Positions 55,735-64,000 of a stretch of 64,000 nucleotides of DNA are shown here, piece by piece. The DNA comes from Shewanella oncorhynchi (lineage in GTDB: Bacteria; Pseudomonadota; Gammaproteobacteria; Enterobacterales; Shewanellaceae). The DNA lies in assembly GCF_012584455.1 (NCBI RefSeq), contig NZ_JABAEB010000004.1:62001-126000 (forward strand). Reading direction: 5' to 3'. The position numbers were made by a program, and so were the translations under genes. Positions within the stretch are counted from its first letter, which is position 1. Each line of letters begins with the position of its first letter. The notes under the pieces were generated by a model. It saw nothing but the letters and a program-made list of their open reading frames with translations, was not told the origin of the DNA and ran no database searches.

Positions 55735-56008
55735 CCAATTCGCCTATAATCTTTGCCTGCAGCTGTGCCCATGCCTGTTCAACCAAGGCATAATCGGCAT
55801 CGTTTAATTCTTGGCGCGCGAGTGCTAGACAGTCGGTCATTTTTAGCATTAAAGCATCAAGATCCGTTTCACCCTGTGCTTCCAATTGCGACAACACTAC
55901 GGCCACATGGCCCTGTAAGTAGCCACAGGCAAACAAAGCATCGTCATCACCATGACTAACAACGCTGGCGATCCACTGTTCTAATGCGTCTTCGTAATGC
56001 TCTAACAT
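55724..56008 (-). CDS. yfcL: YfcL family protein
   Basis: 94 residues, small acidic helical protein, MLEHYEDALEQWIASVVSHG. Conserved near aroC/mnmC in enterobacteria (yfcL lies next to mnmC in E. coli), which supports the call. Function unknown. It starts 4 nt after the kinase-like gene ends and overlaps the methyltransferase gene. Confidence 0.85.
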   Translation of the reverse strand: MLEHYEDALEQWIASVVSHGDDDALFACGYLQGHVAVVLSQLEAQGETDLDALMLKMTDCLALARQELNDADYALVEQAWAQLQAKIIGELDVA

Positions 56009-56012
56009 GGGT

Positions 56013-57191
56013 CTAACTCTCCATTAATACTGGATTGGCCGACACATCTGCTACGACCAATAAATCTGGATTGGCCACCTGATACATGACGTAATCATGG
56101 TAACCCGTCGTCACTTTATAATAGCCGCCAAGCTCGCTATCTAATTTAGGGTCGCCACTATCCACAATTAGTGGTCGTCCATCAAGTGCTTTTAGCTTAG
56201 TTTTTGTGGCAAGGATAATAATATTGTCTTTTCCGATGCGCCGAATGAGCTCGGGCGACAACTGTTGATTGCCACGCCCTAAGATATGGCCTTGGCCACC
56301 AATTAAGGTAATCACCAACTTAGTCGGCTTATCTTGGGTCAGTTCGAGTAATTCATTCGCGGTTAAGTCACTGCCGACTAAACATTTATTTTGAATAAGA
56401 TCAACACCGAGCAGGGTATTATCCAGAGCTAACTCTTCCATCACAAAGGCAACCGTACTGCCAGAGCCCATGATGTACAATTCATCTTCCATTTGATTGA
56501 TCACATCGGCGGCGATATCGGCCAGCACGAGTTCATCGACTTCCTTGCCACCCATCTTCACCGCTTGCACATAACGCGGCTCGGCGGGCACTAAGAGCTC
56601 ACCAAATCGTTTAGCGCGCACTGTGCCTTGGCGAAAAGCCACTTCGTCGATATCCATCACATCGGCGGACATCAAACTGACAAGTTCGCCATCGAGCAAC
56701 ATCTTGACCACCATGCCAGACGCATGGGGCGTAATACCGTAAACGCCGGAATGAATTTTCACCCCAGCAGGCACGCCGAGTACGGGGAGTTTGTCGTCGA
56801 TAGTGGCTTGTTCAAATACGGAGTAAACATCGCGGGCCGTGCCATCACCACCGGCAAAAAGCAGTAAATCCAGCGGTTCATCCAGCAGCGCACGCACAAC
56901 GGCCTGCGTATCCAGCGCCTGAGTTTTATCCGGAGTTTGATACACCACTCGCGTGGTAAAACCGAGTGTTTTAGCGGTGTCTTCACCCATGATGCCTGAA
57001 GCGGTAATGACTTCAATGTCATCACTATAATCACGGATAACCTCGAGGGCCTGCATCATACGCAAGGCGGCTTTGGGTTCAGCGCCTAATGCAAGTGCTT
57101 CTTGCGCAACGCCATCACTGCCCTTAAGACCAACACTGCCACCTAAGCCAGCTAATGGATTGATAACTAACCCTAAACGAAACCGAATCAC
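56013..57191 (-). CDS. ATP-NAD kinase-like protein
   Basis: 392 residues. NAD-kinase/diacylglycerol-kinase fold with the GGDGTARDV motif (about residues 115-123) and a start resembling NADKs, LGLVINPLAGLGGSVGLKG. The long C-terminal part (ELYIMGSGSTVAFVMEEL, ITLIGGQGHILGRGNQQLSP) is that of the AcoX-like branch. True NAD kinase activity is uncertain. Start codon is GTG at 57191 behind AGGTAAAGG. Confidence 0.83.
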   Translation of the reverse strand: MIRFRLGLVINPLAGLGGSVGLKGSDGVAQEALALGAEPKAALRMMQALEVIRDYSDDIEVITASGIMGEDTAKTLGFTTRVVYQTPDKTQALDTQAVVRALLDEPLDLLLFAGGDGTARDVYSVFEQATIDDKLPVLGVPAGVKIHSGVYGITPHASGMVVKMLLDGELVSLMSADVMDIDEVAFRQGTVRAKRFGELLVPAEPRYVQAVKMGGKEVDELVLADIAADVINQMEDELYIMGSGSTVAFVMEELALDNTLLGVDLIQNKCLVGSDLTANELLELTQDKPTKLVITLIGGQGHILGRGNQQLSPELIRRIGKDNIIILATKTKLKALDGRPLIVDSGDPKLDSELGGYYKVTTGYHDYVMYQVANPDLLVVADVSANPVLMES

Positions 57192-57252
57192 CCTTTACCT
57201 CACTTAACGCAATATTTTGATTTTTTTTATATTTTTATCTTAATGGATATGA

Positions 57253-58428
57253 CTAGGCCGCATGAGCTGCAACACTCGGTTTATCCTTAGGGATAAAGAA
57301 TACCGCCAGCATAGCGGCAAAGGCGCATACTGCGGCAAATACCCAAGACCAAACAGCCCCGCTACCATCGCCCCAAATAAAGCCACAAATCCAAGTACCG
57401 AGCGCGCCGCCAACCCCAAAACTTAAACTGGCGTATAGGGCTTGACCTTGGCTTCTGTGACTCGCATCGAAATGTTTATGCACAAATTGAATCGATGCGG
57501 CGTGGGTTAAACCAAAGGTAAAGGCATGTAATAATTGGCTAAAACCAAGCCACAACACACTATCTACCCCGAAGGCAACCAATAACCAACGTAGGCAAGT
57601 CATGCCGATACTGACAATCAATAAGGTATTCACACCATAGCGACCCAGTAAACGCGGCGCGAACATAAACATCACGATTTCGGCCATAGCGCCAAGGGCG
57701 ACAAATATGCCCGCCGAGGATTCGGAGTAACCCGCTTGCTTTAAATATAAAACGAAGAAGCCGTAGAAAGGTCCCGCGCTCATTTGCAGCAACATGGCCG
57801 AGACTAAGAACCAAATAATCGCCCGATTCCATTGCAATGGCGGCCGCACTTGGCTGGTGTCGCGCACTAAACGATTTGCTGGTAATGGCAACGCACTGGC
57901 TAACATGCCGATAAATAATGACAAACCGATATAAGGCAACACCTCAGTGCCCCACTGACCAATGGCAAAGCCCGCACCGACAACAAGACAAATATAACCG
58001 ACACTACCCCAACTGCGAATTTGACCGTAGCGGCTGGCATTCTCGCCTAAGGTTTCTAAGGTGATCACTTCAAGCTGGGCGAGGATCGCATTCCAAAAGA
58101 AAGTATAGAGGGCCAAACTCAGCGCCATATACACAAAACCACCATGGTAGAAGAAACTCAAATACGCCAGCGCGGCGGCTCCCGCGCCCATTTTGATCAG
58201 CTCGGCGCGCATCCCAGTACGGTCAGCCACTTTAGCCCACACATTCGGCGCAACAATGCGCGTCGCCATCAGGATGGCGAGTAAAAAGCCAATTTCTTGA
58301 GGATTAAAACCGCGATTTTCGAAGAAGACCCCAAGATAAGGGACCATAGTGCCGAGAATAGAAAAGAAGAAAAAATAGCAGGCACAAAGCCAGCGCAATT
58401 GCCGGCTTGTGCTAGAAGAAGTTGACAT
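57253..58428 (-). CDS. MFS transporter, phenylpropionate-permease-like (HcaT/MFS_1_like)
   Basis: 391 residues, about twelve membrane helices, beginning with RWLCACYFFFFSILGTMVPY and showing FFENRGFNPQEIGFLLAI and GQIRSWGSVGYICLVVG, the pattern of the HcaT-type branch (3-phenylpropionate or nucleoside-like permeases). Substrate not predictable. Similar MFS genes occur near aroC and fabB in relatives. 61 nt separate it from the kinase-like gene, so they may be co-transcribed. Confidence 0.85.
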   Translation of the reverse strand: MSTSSSTSRQLRWLCACYFFFFSILGTMVPYLGVFFENRGFNPQEIGFLLAILMATRIVAPNVWAKVADRTGMRAELIKMGAGAAALAYLSFFYHGGFVYMALSLALYTFFWNAILAQLEVITLETLGENASRYGQIRSWGSVGYICLVVGAGFAIGQWGTEVLPYIGLSLFIGMLASALPLPANRLVRDTSQVRPPLQWNRAIIWFLVSAMLLQMSAGPFYGFFVLYLKQAGYSESSAGIFVALGAMAEIVMFMFAPRLLGRYGVNTLLIVSIGMTCLRWLLVAFGVDSVLWLGFSQLLHAFTFGLTHAASIQFVHKHFDASHRSQGQALYASLSFGVGGALGTWICGFIWGDGSGAVWSWVFAAVCAFAAMLAVFFIPKDKPSVAAHAA

Positions 58429-58519
58429 TAACGCATTCCATTTATCTCATGCTACTCATTGTATCGTTATCGCATACCAGCTATTTCATGCGCCTATCTC
58501 ATACCCCTATCTCATTCGC

Positions 58520-59614
58520 CTATCGCATACCAAGCACGGGCGTGTGACTACGCACATCCTGATTTTGCGCTCTGTGTCTTAATAAGTGATCCATCAACAC
58601 AATGGCAAGCATAGCTTCGGCAATCGGTACCGCGCGGATCCCAACACAGGGATCGTGACGACCTTTAGTGACAACTTCGGCCATTTCACCCTGCGCCGTC
58701 ATACTTTGACCCGGCACACTGATGCTTGATGTGGGTTTTAACGCAATATGGGCAATAATCGGCTGACCCGACGAAATCCCACCGAGCACACCGCCCGCAT
58801 GGTTAGATTCAAAGCCTTGCGGCGACATTAAGTCACGCCCTTCGGAGCCCTTTTGCGTCACGACACCAAAACCATCACCAATCTCAACACCTTTGACGGC
58901 ATTAATACCCATCAGCGCGTGGGCGATATCGGCATCGAGTCTATCAAATACTGGCTCACCTAAACCCACTGGCACACCTGTCGCGATAACGGAGATTTTC
59001 GCGCCAATCGAGTCACCGGATTTTTTCAGCTCACGCATGTATTCATCGAGCGCTTCCAGCTTGCTAGCATCGGGGAAGAAAAAGGCATTTTGCTCGATTT
59101 GGTCAAGATCAATGGTCTGCGCACAAATAGGACCCAGCTGCGACATATAGCCGTAGATCTCGATACCGTGAACTTGCTTTAAATACTTTTTAGCCACAGC
59201 ACCCGCCGCAACCCGCATCGCAGTTTCACGGGCTGATGAGCGGCCACCACCGCGGTAGTCACGCATACCGTACTTTTGCTGGTAGGTATAATCGGCGTGC
59301 CCAGGGCGAAATAAATCTTTGATATTAGAGTAATCTTGACTGCGTTGATCGGTATTTTCAATCAAGAGTCCAATCGAGGTGCCCGTGGTTTTACCTTCGA
59401 AGACGCCGGATAAAATCCGCACTTCATCGGGCTCACGGCGTGCCGTGGTATATCGGGATGTCCCAGGACGACGGCGGTCAAGATCGTGCTGCATATCGGC
59501 TTCGGTTAATTCAAGCCCAGGAGGGCAACCATCAATAATGCAACCCAGTGCAACACCGTGACTCTCACCAAACGTCGTCACTACAAAATTTTGACCAATA
59601 CTGTTTCCAGACAT
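58520..59614 (-). CDS. aroC: Chorismate synthase
   Basis: 364 residues. [20 protein letters not shown] at the N-terminus, [17 protein letters not shown], then [19 protein letters not shown], and [15 protein letters not shown]: the signatures of AroC. It forms chorismate, the substrate of TrpE in this window. Last residues HTPVLGMR. It follows prmB with 124 nt between. Confidence 0.97.
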   Translation of the reverse strand: MSGNSIGQNFVVTTFGESHGVALGCIIDGCPPGLELTEADMQHDLDRRRPGTSRYTTARREPDEVRILSGVFEGKTTGTSIGLLIENTDQRSQDYSNIKDLFRPGHADYTYQQKYGMRDYRGGGRSSARETAMRVAAGAVAKKYLKQVHGIEIYGYMSQLGPICAQTIDLDQIEQNAFFFPDASKLEALDEYMRELKKSGDSIGAKISVIATGVPVGLGEPVFDRLDADIAHALMGINAVKGVEIGDGFGVVTQKGSEGRDLMSPQGFESNHAGGVLGGISSGQPIIAHIALKPTSSISVPGQSMTAQGEMAEVVTKGRHDPCVGIRAVPIAEAMLAIVLMDHLLRHRAQNQDVRSHTPVLGMR

Positions 59615-59738
59615 CCGCTTTGTACACCTTAGGTTATTTGTTCATCGCTCCGTGTCCAGCGACCACTGGACAATTTATTTTCCCGCTGCAAGCCTAACTG
59701 GCAGCGGGAAAAGTCTCAACCTAATTTGCTATCTTAGG

Positions 59739-60683
59739 CTATTGTGCGTCGCGATAAATGCCGAACACTGACTGATTTTCGACCAGTTGATCGCGGGTCA
59801 ATACAAATACGCCATCGCCGCCATTTTCAAAGTTAATCCAAGTGAATGGCACTTCTGGGAACTGCTCAATCAAATGCACCATAGAATTACCGACTTCGAC
59901 TACGAGTAAACCCGTTGGCGTGAGGTATTGCGCGGCATTGGCGAGTATACGCTTGGTTAAATCTAAACCGTCGCGACCTGAGGCTAAACCAATGGCTGGC
60001 TCATGGTGATATTCATCAGGCATGTCGCCAATGTCTTCAGCATCCACATAAGGTGGGTTTGAGACAATCAAATCATACTGAGGCCCTTCTGGGATGGCCG
60101 AAAACAGATCCGATTGCATCGGGAAAACTCTGTCCATCACACCTAAGGTTTCGATATTGATTTGCGCCACATCTAAGGCATCATCGCTGATATCCAGCGC
60201 ATCGACTTCGGCGTCTTCAAATTCATAGGCACAGGCAATCGCGATACAAGCGCTGCCAGTACATAAATCTAAAATACGTGTGACTGGCTTGTTATATAAC
60301 CAGGGGCTAAAACGGTTAGCAATCATTTCGGCAATCGGTGAACGTGGCACTAACACGCGCTCATCGACGTAAAATTCAAGCCCAGCAAAACGCGCTTTGT
60401 TGGTCAAGTAAGGCACAGGTAAGCGTTCTCTCACCCGACGAATGATCAACTCGACAATTTTATGCTTTTCACTGCTGGTCAAGTTACTTAAAATCACTTG
60501 CTGACCGATTTCTTCGGGTAAGTGTAAGGCATGGAAAACTAAGGCGATGGCTTCATCCCACGCATTATCAGTACCATGACCATAATACACATTGGCATCG
60601 TTAAAACGGCTCACGGCCCAACGTAACATATCGCCAATAGTACGTAATTCTGTCACAGCTTCATCTACAAAGATCTTATCCAA
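59739..60683 (-). CDS. prmB: 50S ribosomal protein L3 glutamine methyltransferase
   Basis: 314 residues, class I SAM methyltransferase of the PrmB/PrmC type. SAM-binding [19 protein letters not shown] and the substrate motif [12 protein letters not shown] are present. It methylates Gln150 of L3 in E. coli. The start codon is TTG at 60683 (translated [13 protein letters not shown], matching E. coli PrmB) with GGGAG 7 nt upstream. Divergent from smrB. Confidence 0.94.
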   Translation of the reverse strand: MDKIFVDEAVTELRTIGDMLRWAVSRFNDANVYYGHGTDNAWDEAIALVFHALHLPEEIGQQVILSNLTSSEKHKIVELIIRRVRERLPVPYLTNKARFAGLEFYVDERVLVPRSPIAEMIANRFSPWLYNKPVTRILDLCTGSACIAIACAYEFEDAEVDALDISDDALDVAQINIETLGVMDRVFPMQSDLFSAIPEGPQYDLIVSNPPYVDAEDIGDMPDEYHHEPAIGLASGRDGLDLTKRILANAAQYLTPTGLLVVEVGNSMVHLIEQFPEVPFTWINFENGGDGVFVLTRDQLVENQSVFGIYRDAQ

Positions 60684-60763
60684 AACGTGCTCCCGCTAGT
60701 TTGTTCGCAAACATTGTAACTGAACTCTATTCAGAAACCATAGGATTCAATAGAATACCCGCC

Positions 60764-61294
60764 ATGAATAAAGACGACGACAAAGAAGGCTTGGCGATGT
60801 TCTCAAAGCTTATTGATGGAATTAAACCCATCACCCAAAATAAGCGACACTTTCGCATGCCCTTAAAAACCAAACAGGAAATAGAACTGAAAGAGCAGCA
60901 ACTGCATGCTAACAGTTATTTCTCAGATACTTATCAGCCACTACTGCCTGTACAAGGGCCGATGCGTTGGTTAGAAGAAGGTGTTGACAGTTTAGAACTC
61001 AAACGCCTCAGACGTGGCGATTACCAGCCAGATTTACTGCTGGATTTACACGGCTATCGCCAATCGGAAGCCAAACTTGAGTTAGCGGCACTGATCCAAG
61101 CCTGCGTTAAACAGCAAAGCCTGTGCTGCTGCATTATGCATGGCTACGGCAGTGGCATATTGAAACAACAAGTTCCCATGTGGTTAGTGCAGCATCCTAT
61201 GGTGAAGGCTTTCCATCAGGCCCCTAAAGAATGGGGCGGCGATGCGGCGTTATTAGTGCTGATTGATATTGGTGAGCAACCGCATAGACGTTAG
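60764..61294 (+). CDS. smrB: Ribosome rescue endonuclease SmrB
   Basis: 176 residues. Smr domain with LLLDLHGYRQSEAKLELAAL and the CIMHGYGSGILKQQVPMWL loop. SmrB cleaves mRNA at collided ribosomes in E. coli. The E. coli partner gene order smrB-prmB-aroC is kept. ATG 60764 (MNKDDDKEGLAMFSKLI) fits the family; the 21 extra codons upstream overlap the prmB leader. Confidence 0.93.
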   Translation: MNKDDDKEGLAMFSKLIDGIKPITQNKRHFRMPLKTKQEIELKEQQLHANSYFSDTYQPLLPVQGPMRWLEEGVDSLELKRLRRGDYQPDLLLDLHGYRQSEAKLELAALIQACVKQQSLCCCIMHGYGSGILKQQVPMWLVQHPMVKAFHQAPKEWGGDAALLVLIDIGEQPHRR

Positions 61295-61334
61295 CTCGCT
61301 ATCGGCTTAGGCTTTAACATTTACTATTTAGCTG

Positions 61335-61371
61335 AAAACAAACGGCCCATTTAATGTGGGCCGTTTGTTTT
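61335..61371. terminator. Bidirectional terminator between smrB and sixA
   Basis: AAAACAAACGGCCCA (61335-61349) and TGGGCCGTTTGTTTT (61357-61371), 15 pairs. Confidence 0.93.
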
Positions 61372-61394
61372 GTAAATAGAGATATTAACCTAGA

Positions 61395-61865
61395 TTAGCT
61401 AATACTATGGGGGGCGTGCTGCCACACAATCGACGCTTGCTCGGCATGTTTATCAATGAGCGTAATGCCTGACGTCGCGAATAATGGCGGCTCAACGCCA
61501 GCCACTAACTCACTGACTAAGTAGCCCAGTAACGGCATGTGAGCAATCACGAGTACTTTATCCGCTTTGTATAACTCAGCATAAGCCACAACCAAGGCGG
61601 CTACATTGGCGGGATCGCCAGAAGGCACAAGATCATCGGCGACTAGCCACTTACGCGGCTCAGGAAAATGCTGACTCAGTTCCTGCCACGTTTGCTGTGC
61701 TCGTAAGTAAGGACTAACTAAAACAAGATCGAAATCAGCCACACTGCGAGCTAGCCAGTTGCTCATCAACACAGTATGGTGCCTTCCAACATCGGTCAGT
61801 GTTCTGTCTCTATCAGACTGAGCATTAAATCCGGCGTCACCATGTCTCATCAAAAATAGCTGCAT
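61395..61865 (-). CDS. sixA: Phosphohistidine phosphatase SixA
   Basis: 156 residues, histidine-phosphatase superfamily with LFLMRHGDAGF (catalytic His) at the N-terminus, SPYLRAQQTW and IAHMPLLGYLVSELV. SixA removes phosphate from histidine on phosphotransfer proteins such as NPr of the nitrogen PTS in E. coli. ATG 61865 (MQLFLMRHG) was chosen over a start 18 nt upstream; GAGAGAAG precedes it. Confidence 0.92.
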   Translation of the reverse strand: MQLFLMRHGDAGFNAQSDRDRTLTDVGRHHTVLMSNWLARSVADFDLVLVSPYLRAQQTWQELSQHFPEPRKWLVADDLVPSGDPANVAALVVAYAELYKADKVLVIAHMPLLGYLVSELVAGVEPPLFATSGITLIDKHAEQASIVWQHAPHSIS

Positions 61866-62033
61866 ACTTCTCTCGCGACTCAAACTTGTTTTTGTTTTAT
61901 CCCAATTGTAGCCCTAAAATCCGTTTCAACAAACCTCACAAGACTTAATCTTTAGTCGATAAACACAAGAGATATTTGCTAAAAACCATTAAGACTATCA
62001 ATATATAACAAGCTATCGTTACCGGAGTGTCTC

Positions 62034-64000
62034 TTTGCAAGCCTCTCAGTCCATATATAAAAGTCCAAATGATCACCGCCAGTATCGTTATCTTGTATTA
62101 GATAATGCGCTCAGGGTGTTATTGGTTGAAGATCAAGATGCCAGCCAAGCTGCCGCATCTATGGCTGTAGGCGTGGGTCATTTTGATGATCCCGCAGATA
62201 GACCCGGCATGGCGCACTTTTTAGAGCATATGCTCTTTCTCGGTACTGAGAAATTCCCAGACTCAGGCGAGTATCACGCCTTTATTAATCAGCATGGCGG
62301 CAGCAATAACGCTTGGACAGGCACAGAGCACACTAACTTCTTTTTCACCATCAATGAAGAAGTGTTTGCCGACTCCTTAGACAGATTCAGCCAATTTTTT
62401 ATCGCCCCAAAATTTGATTTAGATTTAGTCGATAGAGAACGCCAAGCTATTGAATCTGAATTTAGTTTAAAACTAAAAGATGATATCCGTCGAACCTATC
62501 AAGTACTCAAAGAGACAGTCAACCCACTGCATCCATTTTCGAAATTTTCCGTGGGTAACTTAGTCACCTTAGGCGGAGAACAAGCACAGGTGCGTAGTGA
62601 ATTACTCGATTTCTATCAAAGCCATTACAGCGCCAACTTAATGACCTTGTGCTTAGTCGCTCCGCTTTCCCTTGATAAATTACAAGATTTAGCCTGTCAC
62701 TATTTTAGTGGGATCCGAAACTTGAACTTAGTGAAAAACTATCCTCAAGTACCACTATTTTCAGAAAAAGAACTGTTGAGGCAAATCGATATTGTGCCGC
62801 TTAAGGAGCAAAAACGCTTAAGCATCAGTTTTAATTTCCCAGGAATTGATCACTACTACAAACGTAAGCCTTTGACTTATATCAGCCATATTTTAGGCAA
62901 TGAGAGTCATGGCAGTCTGTTGTCGTATCTAAAAGAACAAGGATTAGTGAACAACTTGTCTGCGGGCGGCGGTGTAAATGGCTATAACTTCAAGGATTAC
63001 AGTATCGGTTTACAGTTAACCGATAAAGGGCTAGGCAATCTCGATGAAATTATCAGCTGCTGTTTTGAGTATATTGAACTTATCAAAACCCAAGGCTTAG
63101 ATGAATGGCGTTATTTGGAGCGTGCAAACCTGCTCAAAATGGCGTTTCGTTATCAAGAGCAAGTTAAATCACTCGATTTAGCCAGCCATCTCAGTATCAA
63201 TATGCATCACTATGAAGTCGAAGACTTGGTCTTTGGCGATTATCGGATGGATGGGCTGGATATCCCTGAAACCATTGAGCTACTTGAGCTCATGGTGCCA
63301 CAGAATATGCGCCTGCAGCTTATCGCCCAATCGGTTAAAACGGATCGTAAAGCTAACTGGTATCACACGCCGTACAAAGTCCGCCCAATTGCGCCACAGT
63401 CCCTAGCTCGTTGGCAAGTGAACAATATTCGCCCTGAATTACAGCTACCGGCTGCAAATCCTTTTATTGTCGCCGACTCGATTGCCCGTCCGGATAAGAG
63501 CGATGTTGACGTGCCAGTGATCGTTGCTGAATCAACTGGATACCGCATTTGGCATAAGAAAGATGATGAGTTTAATGTGCCAAAAGGTCACATGTATTTA
63601 TCGCTGGATTCAGAGCAGGCAAGTAAAACGCCAAGGCATGCCGCCCTCACCCGCTTATATGTTGAAATGCTACTCGATTATCTCACCGAGCCAACCTATC
63701 AGGCCGAAGTTGCTGGATTAAGCTATAACATTTATCCGCATCAAGGCGGAATTACACTGCATTTATCGGGCTTTACCGGCAATCAAGAAACGTTATTAGC
63801 GCTATTAATCCATAAAGCCAGAGAGCGCAATTTTACCGAAGAGCGCTTTGCCCTCATAAAATCTCAGCTTCTGCGCAGTTGGCAGAATCAAACACAGGCT
63901 AAACCGATTTCACAATTATTTACGAGCCTGACTGTTACACTGCAAAAAAGCAGTTATGAACCAGCACGCATGGCTCAAATGTTGGAAGATATTAGCCTAG
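62034..64000 (+). CDS. M16 metalloprotease, pitrilysin/insulinase family (3' part outside window)
   Basis: At least 655 codons, open to the window edge. The zinc motif HFLEHML (H-x-x-E-H) lies near residue 66 after DPADRPGMA, followed by GGSNNAWTGTEHTNF, FSQFFIAPKF and LDLVDRERQAIESEF (third ligand Glu): the inverted-zinc family M16. The N-terminal SPNDHRQYRYLVLDNALRVL is typical of pitrilysin-like (PtrA) enzymes of about 930 residues. Start TTG at 62034 has GGAG 7 nt upstream; no ATG or GTG in the same frame precedes it. It lies 168 nt downstream of the divergent sixA start. Confidence 0.9.

Overview
The window is chromosomal DNA of a Shewanella (gammaproteobacterium), most likely of the oneidensis/putrefaciens/baltica group. 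This is inferred from gene order and protein content: trpEGD-CF-BA followed by the putrebactin-type siderophore cluster pubABC, its TonB receptor and an FhuF-type reductase, then yciB-yciI-xthA. A second block matches the Escherichia coli 52-min region (purF-cvpA-dedD-folC-truA-fimV/hubP-asd-pdxB-fabB-mnmC-yfcL-aroC-prmB-smrB-sixA). No rRNA, tRNA or CRISPR was seen.

Layout. 1-3390: minus-strand rluB-scpB-scpA, yciO and a PHP-domain phosphoesterase. 3500-10890: complete tryptophan operon, preceded by an 18-residue leader peptide with three adjacent Trp codons and an attenuator. 11046-11833: two small proteins. 12335-20313: Fur-controlled siderophore synthesis (pubABC), uptake (putA) and iron-reduction genes. 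20397-22053: yciB, yciI and xthA, tightly overlapping.

22054-24500 is the accessory part. It is a small gene-cassette array with no integrase in view (CALIN type) on the minus strand: at least four attC-like sites, two different SMI1/KNR4 (SUKH) immunity-like genes, one 70-residue unknown gene and a frameshifted cassette gene that ordinary ORF calling misses. Next to it lies a complex inverted-repeat element. This is the most unusual segment of the window.

24513-34226 (minus): two chemoreceptors flank a molybdenum-hydroxylase operon (XdhC-type maturation factor, MocA-like nucleotidyltransferase, 2Fe-2S subunit, Tat-exported Mo subunit); a DUF1097 membrane protein and a glyoxalase-II-like hydrolase are also here. 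34482-40281: prolyl aminopeptidase, topB (minus), a small membrane protein with a strong Fur box, and a sodium:alanine symporter. 40408-52683 (minus): purF-cvpA-dedD-folC-truA, the polar landmark gene hubP/fimV with long acidic repeats, asd, pdxB and fabB. 52822-61865: mnmC, whose methyltransferase half has lost its catalytic motif, a SpoU-type methyltransferase, yfcL, an ATP-NAD-kinase-like gene, an MFS transporter, aroC, prmB, smrB and sixA. The window ends inside an M16 metalloprotease gene that begins with TTG at 62034.

Functional threads: the chorismate route (aroC) feeds the trp operon; the siderophore block and the small gene at 38248 appear to respond to iron through Fur; hubP and the two chemoreceptors belong to polar organisation and chemotaxis. 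Starts were moved downstream of the longest ORF where family N-termini and ribosome-binding sites agreed. All function calls come from reading motifs by eye; no database search was run.
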